64,000 bases of DNA, from contig NC_134398.1 of the NCBI RefSeq assembly GCF_050003625.1, positions 107,943,822-108,007,821 on the forward strand. The letters run 5' to 3'. Position numbers and translations under genes: made by a program. Origin of the DNA: Haematobia irritans (taxonomy: Eukaryota > Arthropoda > Insecta > Diptera > Muscidae). Below are positions 60,251 to 64,000 of the stretch, piece after piece (position 1 is the first letter of the stretch; every line of letters starts with the position of its first letter). The notes under the pieces are model-generated. The model was given only the letters and a program-made list of their open reading frames with translations, was not told the DNA's origin and searched no databases.

Positions 60251-60440
60251 AAGTAGACATAAAATTTTGACAAAATTTTGTACAGAAATACAATTTTAAC
60301 AAAATTTTCTATAGAAATAAAATTTTCACAAAATTTTCTATAATAATAAAAATTTTGGCAAAATTTTCTATAGAAAGAAAATTTTGACAAAAATTTCTAC
60401 AGAAATAAAATTTTAACAAAATTTTCTATAGAAATAAAAT
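60251..60440. repeat. ~30-bp minisatellite inside the composite element
   Basis: About six units of the same type as 3105-4137 (ATTTTGACAAAATTTTCTAT, AGAAATAAAATTTT). It leads into the E2 body in the same order as at 3105-4812. Confidence 0.85.
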
Positions 60441-60539
60441 CTTGGTAGATTATTTTTGGCTCGAGTGGCAACCATGATTATGAACCGAATAAAATTTGAA
60501 CAAAATTGTCTATAGAAATAAAATATTGACAATGATGAA

Positions 60540-61930
60540 AATTTTATTATTTACCGATATAGACCAATTTTTGTGTGATTGGACCAATTTTGGTATGGTT
60601 GTTAGCGACCATATACTAACACCACGTTCCTAATTTGAACCGGATCGGATGAATTTTGCTCCTCCAAGAGGCTCCGTAGGTCACATCTGGAGAATGTTTT
60701 ATATGGGGGCTATATATAATTATGGACCGATATGGACCAATTCTGGCACGTTTGTTAAAGATCATATACTAACACCATGTTCCAAATTACAACCGGATTG
60801 GATGAAATTTGCTTCTCTTGGAGACTTCGCAACCCAACTCTGGGGATCGGTTTATATGGGCGCTATATATAATTATGGACCGATGTGGACCAATTTTTGC
60901 ACGGTTGTTAGAGACCCTATACCAACATCATGTACCAAATTTCAGCTGGATCGGAAGAAATTTGCTTCTCTTTGAGGCTGCGCAAGCCAAATCTGGGGAT
61001 CGGTTTATATGGGGGCTATATATAATTATGGACCGATGTGGATCAATTTTTGCATGATTGTTAGAGACCCTATACCAACACCATGTACCAAATTTCAGCC
61101 GGATCGGATGAAATATGCTTCTCTTAAAGGCTCCACAAGCCAAATCTGGGGATCGGTTTATATGGGGGCTATATATAATTATGGACCGATATGGACCAAT
61201 TTTTGCATGGTTGTTAGAGACCATATACCAATACCATGTACCAAATTTCCGCCGGATCGGATGAAATTTGCATCTCTTTGAGGCTCCGCAAGCCAAATCT
61301 GGGGATCGGTTTATATGGGGACTATATATAATTATGGACCGATGTGGACCAATTTTTGCATGGTTGTTAGAGATTACATACCAACACCATATACCAAATT
61401 TCAGCCGGATCGGATGAAATATGCTTCTGTTAGAGGCTCCACAAGCCAAATCGGATCGGTTTATATAGGGGCTATATATAATTATGGACCGATGTGGATC
61501 AATTTTTGCATGATTGTTAGAGACCCTATACCAACACCATGTACCAAATTTCAGCCGGATCGGATGAAATATGCTTCTCTTAAAGGCTCCACAAGCCAAA
61601 TCTGGGGATCGGTTTATATGGGGGCTATATATAATTATGGACCGATATGGACCAATTTTTGCATGGTTGTTAGAGACCATATACCAATACCATGTACCAA
61701 ATTTCCGCCGGATCGGATGAAATTTGCATCTCTTTGAGGCTCCGCAAGCCAAATCTGGGGATCGGTTTATATGGGGACTATATATAATTATGGACCGATG
61801 TGGACCAATTTTTGCATGGTTGTTAGAGATTATATACCAACACCATATACCAAATTTCAGCCGGATCGGATGAAATATGCTTCTGTTAGAGGCTCCACAA
61901 GCCAAATCGGAGGGTCCCTTTATATGGGGG
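60540..61930. repeat. ~152-bp units with a 456-bp higher-order duplication
   Basis: GGATCGGTTTATATGGGG recurs about every 152 bp. A three-unit block is duplicated in tandem with an exact 456-bp offset (61009-61281 against 61465-61737, and 61315 against 61771). The second copy has a short deletion (CAAGCCAAATCGGATCGG). 456 is 3 x 152. Because 152 is not a multiple of three, three units restore the reading phase, which explains the long open frames. Confidence 0.85.
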
Positions 61931-62215
61931 CTATACGTAAAAGTGGACCGATATGGCCCATTTTCAATACCATCCGACCTACATCGATAACAACTACTTG
62001 TGCCAAGTTTCAAGTCGATAGCTTGTTTCGTTCGGAAGTTAGCGTGATTTCAACAGACGGACGGACGGACGGACGGACGGACATGCTTAGATCGACTCAG
62101 AATTTCACCACGACCCAGAATATATATACTTTATGGGGTCTTAGAGCAATATTTCGATGTGTTACAAACGGAATGACAAAGTTAATATACCCCCATCCTA
62201 TGATGGAGGGTATAA

Positions 62216-64000
62216 AAAAGTCCATCTTGCGGCCGTATACAACAAAGCGACAAACGATTCGTTGTCCGTGCTAAACTTGCGCTGTGTGGGTTGATAACCC
62301 GAATGAAAAATGTGGGTTGATAACCCGAATGAAAATAAGATATATGTGTCTCTTTAGGGCGGTTCAGACATCTTGCGGCCGTATACAACAAAACGACAAA
62401 CGATTCATTGTCCATGCTAAACTTGCGCTGTGTGGGTTGATAACCCGCATGAAAATTGTGGGTTGATAACCCGAATGAAAATTACAATTTTCATTCGGGT
62501 TATCAACCCATACAGCGCAATTTTAGCATGGACAATGAATCGTTTGTCGTTTTGTTGTATACGGCCGCAAGATGTCTGAACCGCCCTAAAGAGACACATA
62601 TATCTTATCAGTCAAAGTCGTTGTTAGGCGCAATTATAAAGAAAAATAAAACAAAAAAGTCCATCTTGCGGCCGTATACAACAAAGCGACAAACGATTCA
62701 TTGTCCATGCTAAACTTGCGCTGTGTGGGTTGATAACCCGAATGAAAATTACAATTGTCATTCGGGTTCTCAACCCACACAGCGCAAGTTTAGCACGGAC
62801 AATGAATCGTTTGTCGCTTTGTCGTATACGGCCGCAAGTGGTCTGAACCGCGCTAAAGAGACATATAAATCTTATAAGTCAAAGTCGTTGTTATGCGCAA
62901 TTATAAAGAAAAATAAAACAAAAAAATCCATCTTGCGGCCGTATACAACAAAGCGACAAACGATTCGTTGTCCGTGCTAAACTTGCGCTGTGTGGGTTGA
63001 GAACCCGAATGAAAATTGTAATTTTCATTCGGGTTATCAACCCACATTTTTCATTCGGGTTATCAACCCACACAGCGCAAGTTTAGCGCATGAAAATTAC
63101 AATTTTCATGCGGGTTATCAACCCACACAGCGCAAGTTTAGCATGGACAATGAATCGTTTGTCGTTTTGTTGTATACGGCCGCAAGATGTCTGAACCGCC
63201 CTAAAGAGACACATATATCTTATTTTCATTCGGGTTATCAACCCACACAGCGCAAGTTTAGCACGGAAAACGAATCGTTTGTCGCTTTGTTGTATACGGC
63301 CGCAAGATGGACTTTTTTTGTTTTATATTTCTTTATAATTGCGCCTAACAACGACTTTGACTTTGATATATATGTCTCTTTAGCGCGGTTCAGACCACTT
63401 GCGGCCGTATACGACAAAGCGACAAACGATTCATTGTCCGTGCTAAACTTGCGCTGTGTGTGTTGAGAACCCGAATGAAAATTGTAATTTTCAATCGGGT
63501 TGTCAACCCACATTTTTCATTCGGGTTATCAACCCACACAGCGTAAGTTTAGCATGGACAATGAATCGTTTGTCGCTTTGTTGTATACGGCCGCAAGATG
63601 GACTGTTTTTGTTGTATACGGCCGCAAGATGGACTTTTTTTGTTTTATTTTTCTTTATAATTGCGCCTAACAACGACTTTGACTTATAAGATATATATGT
63701 CTCTTTAGCGTGGTTCAGACCACTTGCGGCCGTATACGACAAAGCGACAAACGATTCATTGTCCGTGCTAAACTTGCGCTGTGTGGGTTGATAACCCGAA
63801 TGAAAATTATAATTTTCAATCGGGTTGTCAAATTCTAATAAAAATAAAAAAATTTAATAATAAAATTTTCAATTGGCTCTGATTCACCAAAACCGGAGAT
63901 GGACTTTTTTTGTTGTTTTTTTATAATTGCGCCTAACAACGACTTTCACTAATAAGATATATGTGTCTCTTTAGGGCGGTTCAGACATCTTGCGGCCGTA
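62216..64000. repeat. Foldback array, continues past the window end
   Basis: Modules resembling 35860-36560 (for example CATTCGGGTTCTCAACCC with ACATATAAATCTTATAAG) and then 44900-45700. Linker 2 lies at 63830-63905. No boundary is reached. Confidence 0.92.

Larger units (their letters stand above)
60007..62215 (+). mobile_element. Composite INE-1-like element (E3 head, minisatellite, E2 body and tail)
   Basis: Inserted in the A run of array linker 1, between ..AAACAAA and AAAAAGTCCATC. The head (60007-60250) has the GC-rich hairpin ACGGCCGTAAGTTCGGCCAG and TGTACCCTCCATCATGGAT. A short minisatellite follows (60251-60440), then about eight ~152-bp units (60540-61930). The tail has ACGGACGGACGGACGGACGG, ATCGACTCAGAATTTC and ATATATACTTTATGGGG, and ends ATGATGGAGGGTATAA. 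ACCCTCCATCAT near the left end is inverted at the right end. Non-coding. A 361-codon minus-strand frame at 60928-62013 is an artefact of unit length. Confidence 0.75.

Noticed and set aside
60928..62013. 361-codon minus-strand open frame
   Set aside because: It consists of repeated translation of the ~152-bp units of an INE-1-like element; the plus strand is open as well and no protein motif is present.

Overview
The window looks like repeat-dense heterochromatin from a higher fly (calyptrate, probably muscid-like). The reasons are the AT-rich eukaryotic sequence, tRNA-derived SINEs, an RNase H-bearing non-LTR fragment, many copies of elements whose ends resemble drosophilid INE-1/DINE-1, and a rosa-like DD41D mariner. 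The species is inference. I found no host protein-coding gene, rRNA, functional tRNA, CRISPR array or bacterial-type feature. Nearly all open frames over 60 codons are stop-free translations of repeats on both strands. The only frames I treat as real coding remnants are a 3' RNase H piece of a non-LTR element, a Gag-like LTR-retrotransposon piece, a short unidentified fragment present twice, and three near-identical DD41D transposase frames.

Region 1 (1-8271) is a graveyard of nested elements. An old INE-1-like copy holds a SINE with a 12-bp target duplication. The SINE holds a TA-flanked MITE, which holds a tRNA-like segment. Next come a hAT-type MITE with an 8-bp duplication, a ~30-bp minisatellite split by a 5'-truncated non-LTR element with an 11-bp duplication, an INE-1-like element, a pure (AT)73 tract, a Gag remnant and a hammerhead-like motif. 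The SINE and the non-LTR element share their 3' tails, which suggests an enzyme/passenger pair.

Region 2 (8272-24303) is an uninterrupted 16-kb array of short modules in alternating orientation. Each module has a conserved core with an EagI-type CGGCCG. Inverted pairs meet head to head at GAAAATTGTAATTTTC or tail to tail across AT-rich linkers. Three end types (called alpha, beta and gamma here) carry linked diagnostic bases. The array contains its own tandem duplications (periods of about 1.30 and 2.67 kb). At one homologous position in the 2.67-kb duplicates the asymmetric palindrome centre is flipped (GT against AC).

Region 3 (24304-64000) is the same array after colonisation and large-scale amplification. 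Ten copies of one INE-1-like element (E1) mark units repeated at 5,119, 4,339, 4,045 and 5,409 bp. A larger unit is repeated about 13.5-13.8 kb apart. Two large palindromes have spacers: about 5.6 kb centred at 45,420 and about 3.9 kb centred at 56,359. Three internally deleted DD41D mariners are present. The third sits inside an E1 copy, with the TA target visible by comparison with nine uninterrupted E1 copies. A 242-bp MITE with 33-bp perfect terminal repeats and a TAA duplication lies in only one of the two 13.5-kb copies. A composite INE-1-like element (60007-62215) sits in an array linker.

The most notable candidate system is the foldback array. It combines self-complementary modules, centre flipping, linked module types and multi-kb palindromes, which together suggest growth by hairpin or template-switch recombination. 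Any transcript would fold into long double-stranded RNA. Transcription, small RNAs and copy number cannot be judged from sequence alone, and assembly error must be excluded first.
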